Assembly: GCA_947469285.1 (NCBI GenBank) | Contig: CANIOW010000007.1 | Coordinates: 1-64,000, forward strand | Length of the DNA: 64,000 nt | DNA from: Gammaproteobacteria bacterium | Lineage (GTDB): Bacteria > Pseudomonadota > Gammaproteobacteria > Steroidobacterales > Steroidobacteraceae | Direction of reading: 5' to 3' | Shown here: positions 54,468-64,000 of the stretch, piece after piece | Layout of the letters: each line of letters begins with the position of its first letter | Position numbering within the stretch: the stretch's first letter is position 1 | Notes under the pieces: model-generated | Seen by the model: only the letters and a program-made list of their open reading frames with translations | Databases searched by the model: none | Told to the model about the DNA's origin: nothing | Made by a program: the position numbers and the translations under genes

Positions 54468-55163
54468 GTGGAACAGCTACCTCTCGGCGTGCGTTTGCGC
54501 GCCACCGCCGTGTTTGAGAGTTTCGCGCCGGGTCGTCACGCCGCGTCATTGGCCGCTGTGCGCGACCTGGCGGCCGGCGTTACCACTGCGCCGTTATGGC
54601 TCTGGGGAGCTGCCGGCAGCGGCAAGACGCATCTGCTGCAGGCCGCGCTGGCGGCACCGGCGCCGCAACGCAGCCCGACAGGCGCCGCTTATCTGCCGCT
54701 GGGGCGGCCGGGTTTGCAGCCCGCGATGCTGCAGGGGCTAGAAAACGTTGGCCTGCTAGCGCTCGATGAAGTCGAGGCGGCTGCCGGGCAACCCGCCTTG
54801 GAAACAGCGCTGTTCCATCTATGGAACGGCGTGCTGGAACGGGGGGGGCGCTTGCTGCTCGCTGCCCGCCAGCCACCAGCGGGGCTGGCCATCCAGCTCC
54901 CTGATCTGGCCTCGCGTTTCAGCAGTTGTTTGGTCATGCACCTGCCCGTGCCGGATGACAGCGAGTTGCCAGAGGTGCTGCGTCATCTCGCGGCGCATCG
55001 TGGGCTGCAGGTGGGGCCGGAGGCATCGGCCTGGTTGTTGCGGCGGGTGCGACGCGACACGCATGAGCTCGCCGCCCTGATGGAACGACTGGATGCAGCG
55101 GCGCTGGTGGCGCAGCGCGCGCTTACGGTGCCGTTTTTGCGCGAGGTGCTGGGGGCGGACTGA
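54468..55163 (+). CDS. hda: DnaA regulatory inactivator Hda
   Basis: Hda with the beta clamp promotes hydrolysis of ATP bound to DnaA. The 231-residue AAA+ protein has Walker A WGAAGSGKTH, Walker B LLALDEVE and sensor residues in ASRFSS. The start MEQLPLGVRL at GTG 54468 carries QLPLGV, close to the clamp-binding motif QLSLPL of E. coli Hda. The last 41 bp overlap the convergent DUF2069 gene. Confidence 0.87.
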   Translation: MEQLPLGVRLRATAVFESFAPGRHAASLAAVRDLAAGVTTAPLWLWGAAGSGKTHLLQAALAAPAPQRSPTGAAYLPLGRPGLQPAMLQGLENVGLLALDEVEAAAGQPALETALFHLWNGVLERGGRLLLAARQPPAGLAIQLPDLASRFSSCLVMHLPVPDDSELPEVLRHLAAHRGLQVGPEASAWLLRRVRRDTHELAALMERLDAAALVAQRALTVPFLREVLGAD

Positions 55164-55500
55164 GTCGCAGCCAGGCGGCAGCGCCGATGAACACGGCGAA
55201 GGCGGCGAATAGCGTGATGGCCGCAAAAGTGTGCGCGCCTGGGTTGGCGAGCAGTTCCATCAGGGCATAGGCGAGGGTGGGCGCAGCGAGGATGGCTGCT
55301 AGTACATGCGCACGGCGGTTACCGCGCCAGACTAGTGGCCACAACACCAGCCACGGCCCCACCGTGAACGCGATGGCCAGTACAGCACCCGTCGGCTGCA
55401 GCCGCAGGCTGTGCCAGAGCGTTAACGTGGCGACCAGGGTGGCCCAGGAAAGCTGTAGCCATTGCCTGGCTCGTGTGGCCAGTGCCCGAGTGTGCGTCAT
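55123..55500 (-). CDS. DUF2069 membrane protein
   Basis: A 125-residue protein with four hydrophobic segments (LVATLTLW, AVLAIAFTVGPWLVLWPLVW, LAAILAAPTLAYALMEL, FAAITLFAAFAVFIGAAAWL), fitting DUF2069, which usually follows wrbA. ATG 55500 overlaps the wrbA stop as ATGA. Its 3' end overlaps hda on the opposite strand. Function unknown. Confidence 0.82.
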   Translation of the reverse strand: MTHTRALATRARQWLQLSWATLVATLTLWHSLRLQPTGAVLAIAFTVGPWLVLWPLVWRGNRRAHVLAAILAAPTLAYALMELLANPGAHTFAAITLFAAFAVFIGAAAWLRLSPPPAPRAKTAP

Positions 55501-56102
55501 GTGCTTGTCCGCAGTCGACGGGCCAGGTCCGCTACGCGAGCGCCTAAGGCGCGCGCGAGGTGTTGCTCGTCGGCACTGAGTACGCCTTGGGTGGCGGCGG
55601 TGTCGCCCACGTGACCGGCGCCATAGGGCCCGCCACCGGTGAGAGTGTTCCGTAGCACCGGGTCGGTGTAGGGGAGGCCAACCAGCACCGCGCCGTGATG
55701 TAGCAGCGGCACCATCATGGTCAATAGCGTACTTTCCTGACCACCATGGGCGGTCTGCGAGCTGGTGAAAACGCCGGCCGGCTTGCCTTCGAGCGCACCA
55801 CCCCACCATTGGGCGCTGGTGGAGTCGATGAAATGTTTGAGGGGTGCCGCCATGTTGCCAAAGCGGGTGGGACTGCCGAGGACCAGACCGGCGCATTCCG
55901 CCAGATCTGCCGGCAGGACGTAGGGCGGGCCGTCCGTCGGCACGGCGGGTTGGGGTTCGCTGATGACTGTGACCACCGGCGGCACCGTGCGCAAACGAGC
56001 GCTCATTCCCGCGACGGACTCGATGCCGCGACAGACTTGGCGTGCCAAGGCGGCGGTGCTGCCGTGGCGTGAGTAATACAACACCAGGATCTCTATCGTC
56101 AT
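55497..56102 (-). CDS. wrbA: NAD(P)H:quinone oxidoreductase WrbA
   Basis: FMN-dependent flavodoxin-like quinone reductase. The 201 residues have LYYSRHGSTAALA, LGSPTRFGNMAAPLKHFID, TAHGGQESTLLTM and GGGPYGAGHV. ATG 56102 with GAGGAAG upstream; an in-frame upstream extension is not family-like. It is coupled to the DUF2069 gene. Confidence 0.95.
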   Translation of the reverse strand: MTIEILVLYYSRHGSTAALARQVCRGIESVAGMSARLRTVPPVVTVISEPQPAVPTDGPPYVLPADLAECAGLVLGSPTRFGNMAAPLKHFIDSTSAQWWGGALEGKPAGVFTSSQTAHGGQESTLLTMMVPLLHHGAVLVGLPYTDPVLRNTLTGGGPYGAGHVGDTAATQGVLSADEQHLARALGARVADLARRLRTST

Positions 56103-56285
56103 GAACTTCCTCGTCTTTTTAGCGGCATCTACGCCCAATTGTGACCAGTTGCTGCTTTCACGCAACGCATTTCGATGGGCTCCCTTGCCGGGTCTGTGGC
56201 CCTGCCGCAAAAGAGTGTCTTGACGGGCGGGTCAGGCCGCTAGTAGCGTCGGGTTAGCCGTCTTCTGCGGCGTGACCATCATGGC

Positions 56286-56630
56286 ATGAATTCATACCAC
56301 TATCGTCTGCTCCCGGGGTCGCTGTGCTGTCTGCTAGCACTGTCGGCGGCTGGCTGTGCCTCCGTGCCGGCACAGGAGATGAGCGACGCGCGTCAGGCCA
56401 TTCATGCTGCCCAGAGTGCGGGCGCGGCGCAGGTGGTGCCCGGCACGCTGAGCGAAGCGCAAAGTCGCTTGAAAGCCGCGGAAGAAGCGCTGCGGCTGCA
56501 CCAGTTTCGCGATGCGCGGCGTGAGGCTGAACAGGCCAACCGGCGTGCCCGGGAGGCCTTGCGCGCTACCGAGGCACAGCCGAAGGACGGATCAATCTCC
56601 GCACCAACGCAGTTGCCCTCACCGCGGTAA
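56286..56630 (+). CDS. DUF4398 lipoprotein
   Basis: A 114-residue lipoprotein: signal peptide, lipobox LSAAGC at residue 24, then an alanine-rich helical region (MSDARQAIHAAQSAGAAQ, SEAQSRLKAAEEAL, ARREAEQANRRAREA), the DUF4398 pattern. It is divergent from wrbA; a TTGACG at 56220-56225 may be part of its promoter. Function unknown. Confidence 0.82.
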   Translation: MNSYHYRLLPGSLCCLLALSAAGCASVPAQEMSDARQAIHAAQSAGAAQVVPGTLSEAQSRLKAAEEALRLHQFRDARREAEQANRRAREALRATEAQPKDGSISAPTQLPSPR

Positions 56631-56651
56631 CAGGCAACGGCTGGTGGTGCG

Positions 56652-57272
56652 CTAGCCGCGCCAGCGACTGGCCAGTCGTGACAGCACCAGGTCTGGATAT
56701 TGGCGGCGGCCGAGGCTGCCGTTGTAGCGCGCCAGCGCGCGCACATAGTCGTTGCGCTCGATATACAGGTAGTAGCCAAGAATCTCCGCACCGAGGCGGA
56801 TGTTAAAGTCGGCATCACCGAACAAGCGGTTTTCAACGCCCAGTTCGCGTGGCCAGAATGGCATCACTTGCATTAAGCCCACCGCGCCTGCCGATGAAAC
56901 CGCATAGCGGTCAAAACGGCTCTCTACGTCCATGACGGCCAGCAGCAGTTCCGGCGGCATGCGCAACGCAAACCGCTTGTCGCCACGGTATTCGCGCATG
57001 ACCCGATGGGCATGGCAGTAGGCGTGACTGAGGATCTGGCGACGCTGTGCGATGTCGTGAACGAACTGTGCCAGTTGCTGCTCATGCAGCTTAAAGAACA
57101 CGGCCTCGTCAAAGCGGTCGGCGAAGGCATGGCAGCTGCTGTTGCCGAGCGCCGCTTGTAGCAGCGGGCCCAGCGCTGCGTCCTGCTGTGCGCCGGTGGT
57201 GTAGGTGGCCGTCCTCGCCGTGGGAGCGGCGAGGGCCAGCAGCAGGATCAGGACATAAGCGCTGCGTGGCAT
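56652..57272 (-). CDS. Lytic transglycosylase, SLT domain
   Basis: A 206-residue secreted protein with an N-terminal signal peptide (SAYVLILLLALAAPTARTATYT) and a goose-lysozyme-like SLT domain: MDVESRFDRYAVSSAGAVGLMQVMP with catalytic Glu and AVGLMQV, and ARYNGSLG. It cleaves peptidoglycan glycan strands. ATG 57272 shares its A with the proS stop (TGATG), so it is coupled to proS. Confidence 0.93.
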   Translation of the reverse strand: MPRSAYVLILLLALAAPTARTATYTTGAQQDAALGPLLQAALGNSSCHAFADRFDEAVFFKLHEQQLAQFVHDIAQRRQILSHAYCHAHRVMREYRGDKRFALRMPPELLLAVMDVESRFDRYAVSSAGAVGLMQVMPFWPRELGVENRLFGDADFNIRLGAEILGYYLYIERNDYVRALARYNGSLGRRQYPDLVLSRLASRWRG

Positions 57273-58999
57273 CAGCGCCCGATGCGCTCTTGCAAGAAAG
57301 CCAGTGCGCCTTCCAGCGGCATGGCCTCGTTGTCACTGGCGCGGCGATGGCGATATTCCAGCGTGCCGGCTTCCAAGCCGCGTTCGGCCACGACCACCCG
57401 ATGCGGAATGCCCCACAGTTCGGCATCAGCAAATTTCACACCCGGCCGCGCGTCGCGGTCGTCGATCAGGACCTCGACACCGGCCGCCTGCAGTTGTGCG
57501 TAGAGCTTTTCCGCTACCTCGCTGACGCGCGGGCTTCTGGCGGCGTTTAACGGCACCACCACCACCTGATACGGAGCGATGGGTTCTGGCCAGACGATGC
57601 CGCGTTCGTCATGATTTTGTTCGATCGCAGCAGCCACCACGCGGGTCACGCCAATGCCGTAACAGCCCATGAACGGGACGGCATCCTTGCCTTGATCGTC
57701 GAGCACGGTGGCTTTCATCGTCGCGCTGTATTTCTGCCCCAGCTGGAAGATATGGCCGACTTCAATGCCGCGGACAAGACGCAGTTGGCCAGTGCCGGTA
57801 GGGCTTGGGTCGCCGTCGACGACATTGCGCAGATCGGTGATGATCGGCTCCGGCAGGTCGCGTCCCCAGTTCACGCCGCTCAGGTGCACGTCTTTGCGGT
57901 TGGCGCCGCAGACAAAGTCGGCCAGTGCCGCCGCCGAGTGGTCGGCAAAGACTTTGACGCCCCGCGCAGCCAGACCGACCGGGCCGATGAAGCCGGGTTC
58001 GCAGCCGATGACCTCCAGGATGCGTTCCGGTGCTGCCAGATGCAGCGGATTGGCCACGCCCGGCAGTTTTTGCGCTTTGATGGCGTTCAGTTCGTGGTCG
58101 CCACGCAAGCACAGCGCCACCAGTTGCCCATCCTCACCGTCGACCACGAGAGTTTTCAGCACTGTGGCGGCGGTACAAGCCAGCAAGGCGGTGAGCGTCT
58201 CGATGGTCTTGGTGCGCGGCGTGTCGATATCCGTGACCGGGCGTGTGGCCGGGCCGCGGGGGGTGGCCGGGGCCATGGCCTCGGCTTTTTCGACGTTGGC
58301 CGCATAGTCATCGCCGTCCGAGAAGGCGATCGCGTCCTCCCCGGAGTCCGCCAGGACGTGGAATTCCTGCGAGCCGGTGCCGCCAATGCTGCCGGTGTCG
58401 GCCTGCACGGCACGGAAAGTCAGCCCCATGCGGGTGAAGATGGCCGTGTAGGCGCGGTACATCGCCGCATAGCCGCGCTGCAGGCAGGCTTCGTCCAGAT
58501 GGAAGCTGTAGGCGTCCTTCATGAGGAATTCACGGGCGCGCATCACGCCGAAGCGCGGCCGCACTTCGTCGCGGAACTTCAGCTGGATCTGGTAAAAATT
58601 CACCGGCAGCTGGCGGTAACTGTGTAGCTCGCGGCGCGCCAGGTCGGTGACCACTTCCTCATGGGTCGGGCCATAGACATATTCGCGTTGATGGCGGTCC
58701 TTAAAACGCAGCAGTTCCGGTCCAAACTGGCCCCAACGACCCGATTCCATCCACAGCTCCGCTGGCTGCGTGGTGGGCATGAGTATCTCCAGGGCGCCGG
58801 CGCGGTCCATTTCTTCGCGCACGATGGTTTCCACCTTGCGCAGGACCCGCAGACCCATCGGCAGCCAGGTATATTGCCCGGCCGACAGTCGCCGAATGAG
58901 GCCTGCGCGAAGCATGAGCTGGTGGGAAATGACCTCCGCCTCAGCGGGGACTTCCTTAAGGTTGGCGATGGGGTACTGGGACAGGCGCATACGGGGCAA
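57272..58999 (-). CDS. proS: Prolyl-tRNA synthetase
   Basis: Class II synthetase for tRNA-Pro. The 575 residues have the bacterial motifs: [40 protein letters not shown] (motif 1), [15 protein letters not shown] and [18 protein letters not shown] (motif 2), [17 protein letters not shown] (motif 3), with an editing INS domain between. The length is typical (E. coli 572). It precedes the transglycosylase and is divergent from pssA. Confidence 0.97.
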   Translation of the reverse strand: MPRMRLSQYPIANLKEVPAEAEVISHQLMLRAGLIRRLSAGQYTWLPMGLRVLRKVETIVREEMDRAGALEILMPTTQPAELWMESGRWGQFGPELLRFKDRHQREYVYGPTHEEVVTDLARRELHSYRQLPVNFYQIQLKFRDEVRPRFGVMRAREFLMKDAYSFHLDEACLQRGYAAMYRAYTAIFTRMGLTFRAVQADTGSIGGTGSQEFHVLADSGEDAIAFSDGDDYAANVEKAEAMAPATPRGPATRPVTDIDTPRTKTIETLTALLACTAATVLKTLVVDGEDGQLVALCLRGDHELNAIKAQKLPGVANPLHLAAPERILEVIGCEPGFIGPVGLAARGVKVFADHSAAALADFVCGANRKDVHLSGVNWGRDLPEPIITDLRNVVDGDPSPTGTGQLRLVRGIEVGHIFQLGQKYSATMKATVLDDQGKDAVPFMGCYGIGVTRVVAAAIEQNHDERGIVWPEPIAPYQVVVVPLNAARSPRVSEVAEKLYAQLQAAGVEVLIDDRDARPGVKFADAELWGIPHRVVVAERGLEAGTLEYRHRRASDNEAMPLEGALAFLQERIGR

Positions 59000-59086
59000 T
59001 CTCGGCTGAAGTGAGCGTAGTGCGTCAGTTTAGCCGAGGTGCAGTATCATTCCCCGGCCTTTCCCACCCAACGACCGGGACGCCAC

Positions 59087-59863
59087 ATGCAAGCTGAAGA
59101 GCCTGGCCGCCCCAGACGCGCCATTTACCTCCTGCCGAATTTACTGACCACCACCGCCTTGTTCGGTGGGTTTTACGGCATTGTGGCCGCTATTGGCGGC
59201 AATTTCGAACGCGCAGCCTTGTCACTGTTCGTGGCTGCCGTGTTTGACGGCCTAGACGGGCGCGTGGCCCGCTGGACCAAGACCGAGAGTGCTTTTGGTA
59301 AAGAGTACGACAGCCTGTCCGACATGGTGTCGTTCGGGGTGGCTCCGGCGCTGATTAGCTACCAGTGGGGCATTGCCGGCATCGCTGACTACGGCACGGC
59401 TTGGGCGCGCTTCGGCTGGTTGGCCGCCTTTTTCTATGCGGTGGCGGCGGCGCTGCGCCTGGCGCGTTTTAATACCCGTACGGGCTCGGTCGACAAGCGC
59501 TATTTCGAGGGATTGCCCTCGCCAGCAGCAGCGGCCTTGGTGGCCAGCTTCATTTGGACGGCGGATACCTTTGACTTGGGCCATCAGGCGGGTCTGGCGG
59601 GTCTGGCGCTGGGGTTTGGTGTGACGGCCTTGGCCGGTGCTCTGATGGTCAGCCAGTTTGCTTATCCGAGCTTTAAAAACGTGGGGGCCACCAAGCGGGT
59701 GCGCTTTGCTTCATTACTCTTGGTGCCACTCACGTTTATGGCCATCGCAGCCAACCCACCGGCCATGTTGCTGGCTTTCAGCGGCACCTTCGCGCTCTCG
59801 GCGCCCCTGTTGTGGGCCTTCCGGCGCTTGCGCCGCCGCCCACGCGAGGCGGGTGAAGGCTGA
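59087..59863 (+). CDS. pssA: CDP-diacylglycerol-serine O-phosphatidyltransferase
   Basis: Type II (membrane) phosphatidylserine synthase. The 258 residues have many TM helices and the CDP-alcohol motif FDGLDGRVARWTKTESAFGKEYDSLSDM (DxxDGxxAR...GxxxDxxxD). IYLLPNLLTTTALFGGFYGI is the family N-terminus, so ATG 59087 is preferred to 59039. A TATCAT at 59045-59050 may be its -10. Confidence 0.94.
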   Translation: MQAEEPGRPRRAIYLLPNLLTTTALFGGFYGIVAAIGGNFERAALSLFVAAVFDGLDGRVARWTKTESAFGKEYDSLSDMVSFGVAPALISYQWGIAGIADYGTAWARFGWLAAFFYAVAAALRLARFNTRTGSVDKRYFEGLPSPAAAALVASFIWTADTFDLGHQAGLAGLALGFGVTALAGALMVSQFAYPSFKNVGATKRVRFASLLLVPLTFMAIAANPPAMLLAFSGTFALSAPLLWAFRRLRRRPREAGEG

Positions 59864-59865
59864 TC

Positions 59866-60633
59866 ATGGACGCGCGGCGGCTCGCCTACCTCGAGGCGAT
59901 GGGAATCGACGCCTATGCGCGGCGCGGCGCCGTGACGCCGCCGCCGCCGGTGGTGTCGTCCCCGGCGGAGCGTTCGCCCGTGGTGGCCCAGTCTCCTGGG
60001 GCGCGGTCACCAGTGACGGCCCAGCGGGTCGCTGAGCAGGCTCCTGCCACGGGCGCGCACCCCGCTGGTGCTCTGTCGTGGGAAGCGCTGACGGCTGCCG
60101 TGCCGGGTTGTACCCGCTGTGGTCTGTGTGAGGCGCGTACGCAAACGGTGTTTGGTGCGGGCGCAGGTCAGGCGCGCTGGATGATCATCGGTGAGGCACC
60201 GACGGCTGAAGATGACCGTCTGGGCGAAGTGTTCAGCGGTCGTGCCGGCGAGCTGCTCACTTCCATGCTCAAAGCCTGTGGTCTGGCGCGGGAAGATGTC
60301 TATTTGGCTAACGTGCTGAAGTGCCGCCCGCCAGACAACCGTGATCCGACGCCTGCAGAGGTGGCGGAATGTCTGCCTTACCTCATGAACCAGATCACGC
60401 TGGTGAATCCGGCGCTGATCCTGTGCGTAGGGCGAGTGGCGGCACAATACCTGCTCGGTACTGCAGAGCCCCTCAGCAAATTACGCGGTCAAGTGCATAC
60501 CTTGGGTCCGGGTGCCTGGCCGCTGGTGGTTACTTATCACCCCGCCTATCTGCTGCGTTCGCCCAGCGACAAGCGCGCCGCATGGGAAGACTTGCAGTAC
60601 GCCATGGCGCAGGTGCCGCCGGTGGTGGCCTGA
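59866..60633 (+). CDS. Uracil-DNA glycosylase, family 4
   Basis: A 255-residue base-excision enzyme. The 4Fe-4S cysteines are CTRCGLC and, after NVLKCRPP, AEC; the active-site region is IIGEAPTAEDDRLGEVFSGRAGELL and the late motif is TYHPAYLLRSPSDK. A Pro/Ser/Val-rich region of about 50 residues precedes the catalytic domain, a feature of many gammaproteobacterial members. It starts 2 bp after pssA. Confidence 0.92.
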   Translation: MDARRLAYLEAMGIDAYARRGAVTPPPPVVSSPAERSPVVAQSPGARSPVTAQRVAEQAPATGAHPAGALSWEALTAAVPGCTRCGLCEARTQTVFGAGAGQARWMIIGEAPTAEDDRLGEVFSGRAGELLTSMLKACGLAREDVYLANVLKCRPPDNRDPTPAEVAECLPYLMNQITLVNPALILCVGRVAAQYLLGTAEPLSKLRGQVHTLGPGAWPLVVTYHPAYLLRSPSDKRAAWEDLQYAMAQVPPVVA

Positions 60634-60645
60634 GGTGCGCTACTG

Positions 60646-61197
60646 ATGGCGCCGCAGTCCACTGATACCGCGCGTCCCGCGGCGCGTGCTGTGGCGCCGG
60701 CGGGTCTGCGTCAGCGTCGCATGCGCGAAACCGACTTGCCAGCGGTGGTGGCCATTGAGAACGAAGGCTACGCTTTCCCGTGGAGCGAAGAGATCCTGCG
60801 CGACTGCTTGCGCGCTGGCTACACCTGCCGGGTGCTGGATGATCGCGATGGCGTTTGCGGTTACGGCATCCTCTCAATGGGAGCCGGCGAGGCGCATGTG
60901 CTGAATATTTGCATCGATGCCTCGCTGCGCGGTAGTGGCGCGGGTCGTCGCTTGCTGTACTGGCTGTTGCATCGTGCACAAGCGGCAGGCAGCGAGGCAG
61001 CCTTTCTCGAAGTGCGGCCGAGCAATGTGGCCGCGGTCCGGCTCTATGAGAGCAGCGGTTTCAAACAAGTGGGTCTGCGCCGCGGCTACTATCAAGCAGT
61101 GGGTGGGCGCGAGGACGCACTGGTGTATCGTCTGGGCCTGCTGGAGTGGCCCGAGCCGGGCGTGGTTGTGACCGCACCGCTGCCTGGCGAGCCTTAG
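60646..61197 (+). CDS. rimI: Ribosomal protein S18 alanine N-acetyltransferase
   Basis: GNAT-fold acetyltransferase acting on S18 N-terminus. The 183 residues include [22 protein letters not shown], the acetyl-CoA loop [11 protein letters not shown], and [28 protein letters not shown]. The N-terminal 20 residues are extra. It follows the uracil glycosylase by 12 bp. Confidence 0.92.
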   Translation: MAPQSTDTARPAARAVAPAGLRQRRMRETDLPAVVAIENEGYAFPWSEEILRDCLRAGYTCRVLDDRDGVCGYGILSMGAGEAHVLNICIDASLRGSGAGRRLLYWLLHRAQAAGSEAAFLEVRPSNVAAVRLYESSGFKQVGLRRGYYQAVGGREDALVYRLGLLEWPEPGVVVTAPLPGEP

Positions 61198-61292
61198 CCA
61201 TTGCGTCCCCGGCCTGCGGCTCGTTCGCGGCACCTTTTGTTTGCGGCCAAGCGCCGTCTTGTTACCCCTTCTCCGTACGGATTCCACACCCC

Positions 61293-62864
61293 ATGTCGCT
61301 CCCGCGCCGCACCTTTGCCATCATTTCTCATCCGGACGCCGGCAAGACCACGCTGACTGAGAAACTGCTGTTGTTCGGTGGTGCCATCCAGATGGCCGGT
61401 ACCGTGAAGGGTCGTAAGGCCGCGCGTCACGCCACTTCGGACTGGATGGCGCTCGAGCAGCAGCGCGGCATTTCCGTGACTTCATCCGTGATGCAGTTTC
61501 CTTACCGCGACCACCTGATTAATCTGCTCGACACCCCCGGCCACGAAGATTTCAGTGAAGACACCTATCGCACGCTCACTGCCGTGGACAGCGCGTTGCT
61601 GGTGATTGACTGTGCCAAGGGCGTAGAAGAGCGCACGGTGAAACTGATGGATGTCTGCCGTCTGCGCGACACCCCCATCATGACGTTCATTAACAAACTG
61701 GACCGCGAGGGCCGCCCGCCCATCGAGCTGATGGACGAAGTGGAACAGGTGCTGAAGCTGCGCTGCACGCCGGTCACCTGGCCGATCGGCATGGGGCGCC
61801 GCCTGAAAGGCATTTATCATTTACTGGAAGACCGCATCTACGCCTATGAGGCCGCAGAAAAAGGCCGTGCCGGCACCAACCTGATCATCGACGGTCTGGC
61901 GTCTGCAGCGGCCAGCGAATTTCTGGGGGATGACGCGCGCGAGTTCCGTGACGAGGTGGAATTGGTGCGGGGCGCTACGCCAACATTCGATGCTGCGGAG
62001 TATTTGGCGGCGAAGCTGACGCCGGTATTTTTTGGCAGCGCGATCAGCAATTTTGGCGTGGAAGAATTGCTGAACACTTTCGTGGCGCAGGCGCCAGGGC
62101 CGCGCCCGCGCGCTACCACGACGCGCGAAGTGCAGCCAGAGGAAGCCAAGTTGACGGGCTTTGTGTTTAAGATTCAGGCCAATATGGATCCGTCCCATCG
62201 CGACCGCATCGCTTTTATGCGACTGTGCAGCGGTCAGTACCTGCGTGGCATGAAGCTTTACCATGTCCGCCTCGGCAAGGAAGTCCGGGTGGCCGACGCG
62301 CTGACCTTTATGGCTGCCGACCGCCAGACGGCGGATGAAGCGCATGCGGGCGACATTATTGGCCTGCACAACCACGGCACCATCGGTATTGGCGATACCT
62401 TCACCGAAGGCGAGAAGCTGTCGTTCACCGGTATTCCCAACTTTGCGCCAGAGATTTTTCGGCGCGCGGTGCTCAAAGATCCGCTGCGCATGAAAGCTTT
62501 GCAAAAAGGCTTGGCGCAGTTATGCGAGGAAGGCGCTACGCAGTTGTTCAAGCCGCTGCGCAATAATGACCTGATTCTCGGTGCGGTCGGCCAGTTGCAA
62601 TTCGACGTGGTAGCCTTTCGCTTGCAGGACGAATATGGGGTGCAGTGCATCTTCGAGCCGATTGGCGTCGCAACGGCTCGGTGGGTGCGCTGTGGGGACG
62701 ATAAAAAGCTCGCGGAATTTCGCGAAAGAGCCTACGAGTACCTGTCCATGGACCATGCTGGTGAACTGGTGTATCTGGCGCCCACGCGTGTCAATCTGTC
62801 GCTGACCCAAGAGCGCTGGCCCGGTGTGACCTTCCGCGAGACGCGCGAGCATCTGGCGGCATGA
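61293..62864 (+). CDS. prfC: Peptide chain release factor 3
   Basis: GTPase that recycles RF1/RF2 from the ribosome. The 523-residue protein has [15 protein letters not shown] (G1), [10 protein letters not shown] (G2), [18 protein letters not shown] (G3), FINKLDRE (G4), as in E. coli RF3 (529). The start [12 protein letters not shown] at 61293 matches the family; upstream in-frame codons overlap rimI. It overlaps the next gene by ATGA. Confidence 0.97.
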   Translation: MSLPRRTFAIISHPDAGKTTLTEKLLLFGGAIQMAGTVKGRKAARHATSDWMALEQQRGISVTSSVMQFPYRDHLINLLDTPGHEDFSEDTYRTLTAVDSALLVIDCAKGVEERTVKLMDVCRLRDTPIMTFINKLDREGRPPIELMDEVEQVLKLRCTPVTWPIGMGRRLKGIYHLLEDRIYAYEAAEKGRAGTNLIIDGLASAAASEFLGDDAREFRDEVELVRGATPTFDAAEYLAAKLTPVFFGSAISNFGVEELLNTFVAQAPGPRPRATTTREVQPEEAKLTGFVFKIQANMDPSHRDRIAFMRLCSGQYLRGMKLYHVRLGKEVRVADALTFMAADRQTADEAHAGDIIGLHNHGTIGIGDTFTEGEKLSFTGIPNFAPEIFRRAVLKDPLRMKALQKGLAQLCEEGATQLFKPLRNNDLILGAVGQLQFDVVAFRLQDEYGVQCIFEPIGVATARWVRCGDDKKLAEFRERAYEYLSMDHAGELVYLAPTRVNLSLTQERWPGVTFRETREHLAA

Positions 62865-64000
62865 GCGCCGCGGAACGCAGAGGGGTGATGGCGCGCCGTC
62901 CGGTCTGGTCCTGGGCGCTAATCGACTGGGGTAACTCGGCCTTTGCGACTACCGTGATGGCGGGTTTCTTTCCGGTGTTTTTCAAGCAGTATTGGTCGGC
63001 GGGTGTGCCGGTCACGGAGACTACCTTCCGCCTTGGCGTGGCCAACGGCATTGCCAGCGCCTTGATTGCGCTGGGTGCGCCGCTGCTCGGCGCCATCGCT
63101 GATCGTGCGGGCCGACGGATGTTTCTGCTCATCCTTGCTACTTTTCTGGGCGCAAGTATGAGCGCGGCGCTCTACTGGGTAGGCCAGGGACAGTGGCAGT
63201 GGGCCACCGCCTGCTATGTGGTAGCGGCGCTGGGCTTTTGGTGGAACAGCCAGTTTTGCGACAGTCTGCTGACCGACGTGGCGGTGGAGGCGGAGTACGA
63301 CTTCGTCTCCGCTTATGGTTATGCGCTGGGTTATCTCGGTGGCGGGCTGCTGTTCATCGTCAATGTATTGATGGTGACCCAACCCGCTTGGTTTGGTCTG
63401 CAAGATGCCGCTGAAGGGGTGCGCCTGTCGTTCCTCACGGTCGGTGTGTGGTGGGTGGTGTTCACCGTGCCGGCTATGTTGTTTGTGCGCGAAACTCGGC
63501 CCTTGGTGCGCCCCGGTGTCCTACTTGCCATGCGTGAGGGGGTTCGTGAGCTGTTAGCAACGCTGCGCGGTTTGCGCCAGCAGCAGGCGCTGCTCGCGTT
63601 TCTATTGGCCTATTGGTTTTATATCGACGGCGTGAATACGGTTATCAAAATGGCCGTGGATTATGGTTTGTCGATTGGACTGCCTTCTGCGGCGTTGCTT
63701 AAAGCCTTGCTGTTGACGCAGTTCGTGGCGTTTCCGGCCGCGCTGGGGTTTGGGGTGATCGGTCGCAAGCTGGGCCCGCGGAACGGTATTTTCATCGCCA
63801 TCGCCGTGTATACCGCGGCTACTTTCGGTGCTGCGTTCCTGCACACAGAAGGCGAGTTCTACGTGATGGCGGTGGTGATCGGTCTGGTGCAAGGTGGCAT
63901 CCAGAGCCTGTCGCGCAGCTACTTTGGTCGTCTGGTGCCGGCAGGCCGCGCCGGCGAGTACTTTGGTTTTTACAACATGATGGGGAAGTTCGCTTCCATT
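62861..64000 (+). CDS. UMF1-family MFS transporter (cut by window end)
   Basis: The frame from ATG 62861 is open to the end of the window (380 codons). The first part reads [19 protein letters not shown], the UMF1/Atg22-like signature, followed by alternating hydrophobic helices, [15 protein letters not shown] and a second-half [12 protein letters not shown]. The substrate is unknown. It is coupled to prfC by ATGA. The C-terminus is not visible. Confidence 0.88.
   Translation, partial: MSAAERRGVMARRPVWSWALIDWGNSAFATTVMAGFFPVFFKQYWSAGVPVTETTFRLGVANGIASALIALGAPLLGAIADRAGRRMFLLILATFLGASMSAALYWVGQGQWQWATACYVVAALGFWWNSQFCDSLLTDVAVEAEYDFVSAYGYALGYLGGGLLFIVNVLMVTQPAWFGLQDAAEGVRLSFLTVGVWWVVFTVPAMLFVRETRPLVRPGVLLAMREGVRELLATLRGLRQQQALLAFLLAYWFYIDGVNTVIKMAVDYGLSIGLPSAALLKALLLTQFVAFPAALGFGVIGRKLGPRNGIFIAIAVYTAATFGAAFLHTEGEFYVMAVVIGLVQGGIQSLSRSYFGRLVPAGRAGEYFGFYNMMGKFASI

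Overview
The window reads as a GC-rich gammaproteobacterial chromosome segment, probably from the Xanthomonadales/Nevskiales/Chromatiales/Pseudomonas breadth of the class. The evidence is gene order: ispB/rplU-rpmA-obgE; rpsT/murJ-ribF-ileS-lspA-ispH beside a type IV minor-pilin operon; metG-rnfB-nth; mrp-dcd; pyrC-rnt; purN-purM/DUF2066-hda; pssA; prfC. Genus cannot be fixed from this sequence alone. Nearly all of it is coding and no gene-free stretch exceeds 300 bases.

Layout. 1-217: the end of an insertion sequence (transposase C-terminus plus subterminal repeats), 35 bp from tRNA-Pro(CGG). 253-3663: tRNA-Pro, ispB, ribosomal genes rplU/rpmA, obgE, and rpsT, whose product carries an unusual lysine-pentapeptide tail. 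3805-10890: murJ-ribF-ileS-lspA-ispH, tightly packed. 10913-13529: a five-gene minor pseudopilin operon without pilY1/pilY2. 13700-15894: a Fur-family regulator lacking CxxC motifs, tRNA-Thr(CGT), class I fumarase. 15916-20546: a small membrane protein, an LpxL-like acyltransferase, and a two-gene P450 plus fatty acyl-AMP ligase/ACP unit that looks like a small lipid or secondary-metabolite locus. 20585-26356: a lipid/sugar-transfer module (GT2, LAB_N, ArnT-like) followed by a GAF-PAS-PAS-GGDEF-EAL protein.

26441-31174: orphan Urate_ox_N membrane protein, DUF1289, monothiol glutaredoxin, rnt-pyrC and an M17 peptidase. 31365-37139: pyruvate dehydrogenase operon aceE-aceF-lpd with a lipoyl domain on E3. 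37221-39140: DeaD-type helicase. 39155-48328: an eight-gene minus-strand run (HEAT-repeat Ser/Thr kinase, two PilT-like ATPases, ChrR-like cupin, metG, TM-less RnfB, nth, DUF1841). 48469-55163: mrp, dcd, DUF3108, purN-purM, DUF2066, a CDP-alcohol phosphatidyltransferase, hda. 55123-64000: DUF2069, wrbA, a small lipoprotein, lytic transglycosylase, proS, pssA, uracil-DNA glycosylase, rimI, prfC and a truncated-by-window MFS transporter.

The best candidates for something undescribed are the HEAT-kinase/PilT-like/PilT-like/cupin cluster (a possible phosphorylation input into pilus retraction), the P450-FAAL-ACP locus with an adjacent acyltransferase, and the tandem-repeat tail on ribosomal protein S20. 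Window-wide searches, expression data and comparative genomics were not available; starts were chosen from family length, Shine-Dalgarno sequences and ATGA/GTGA/TTGA overlaps.
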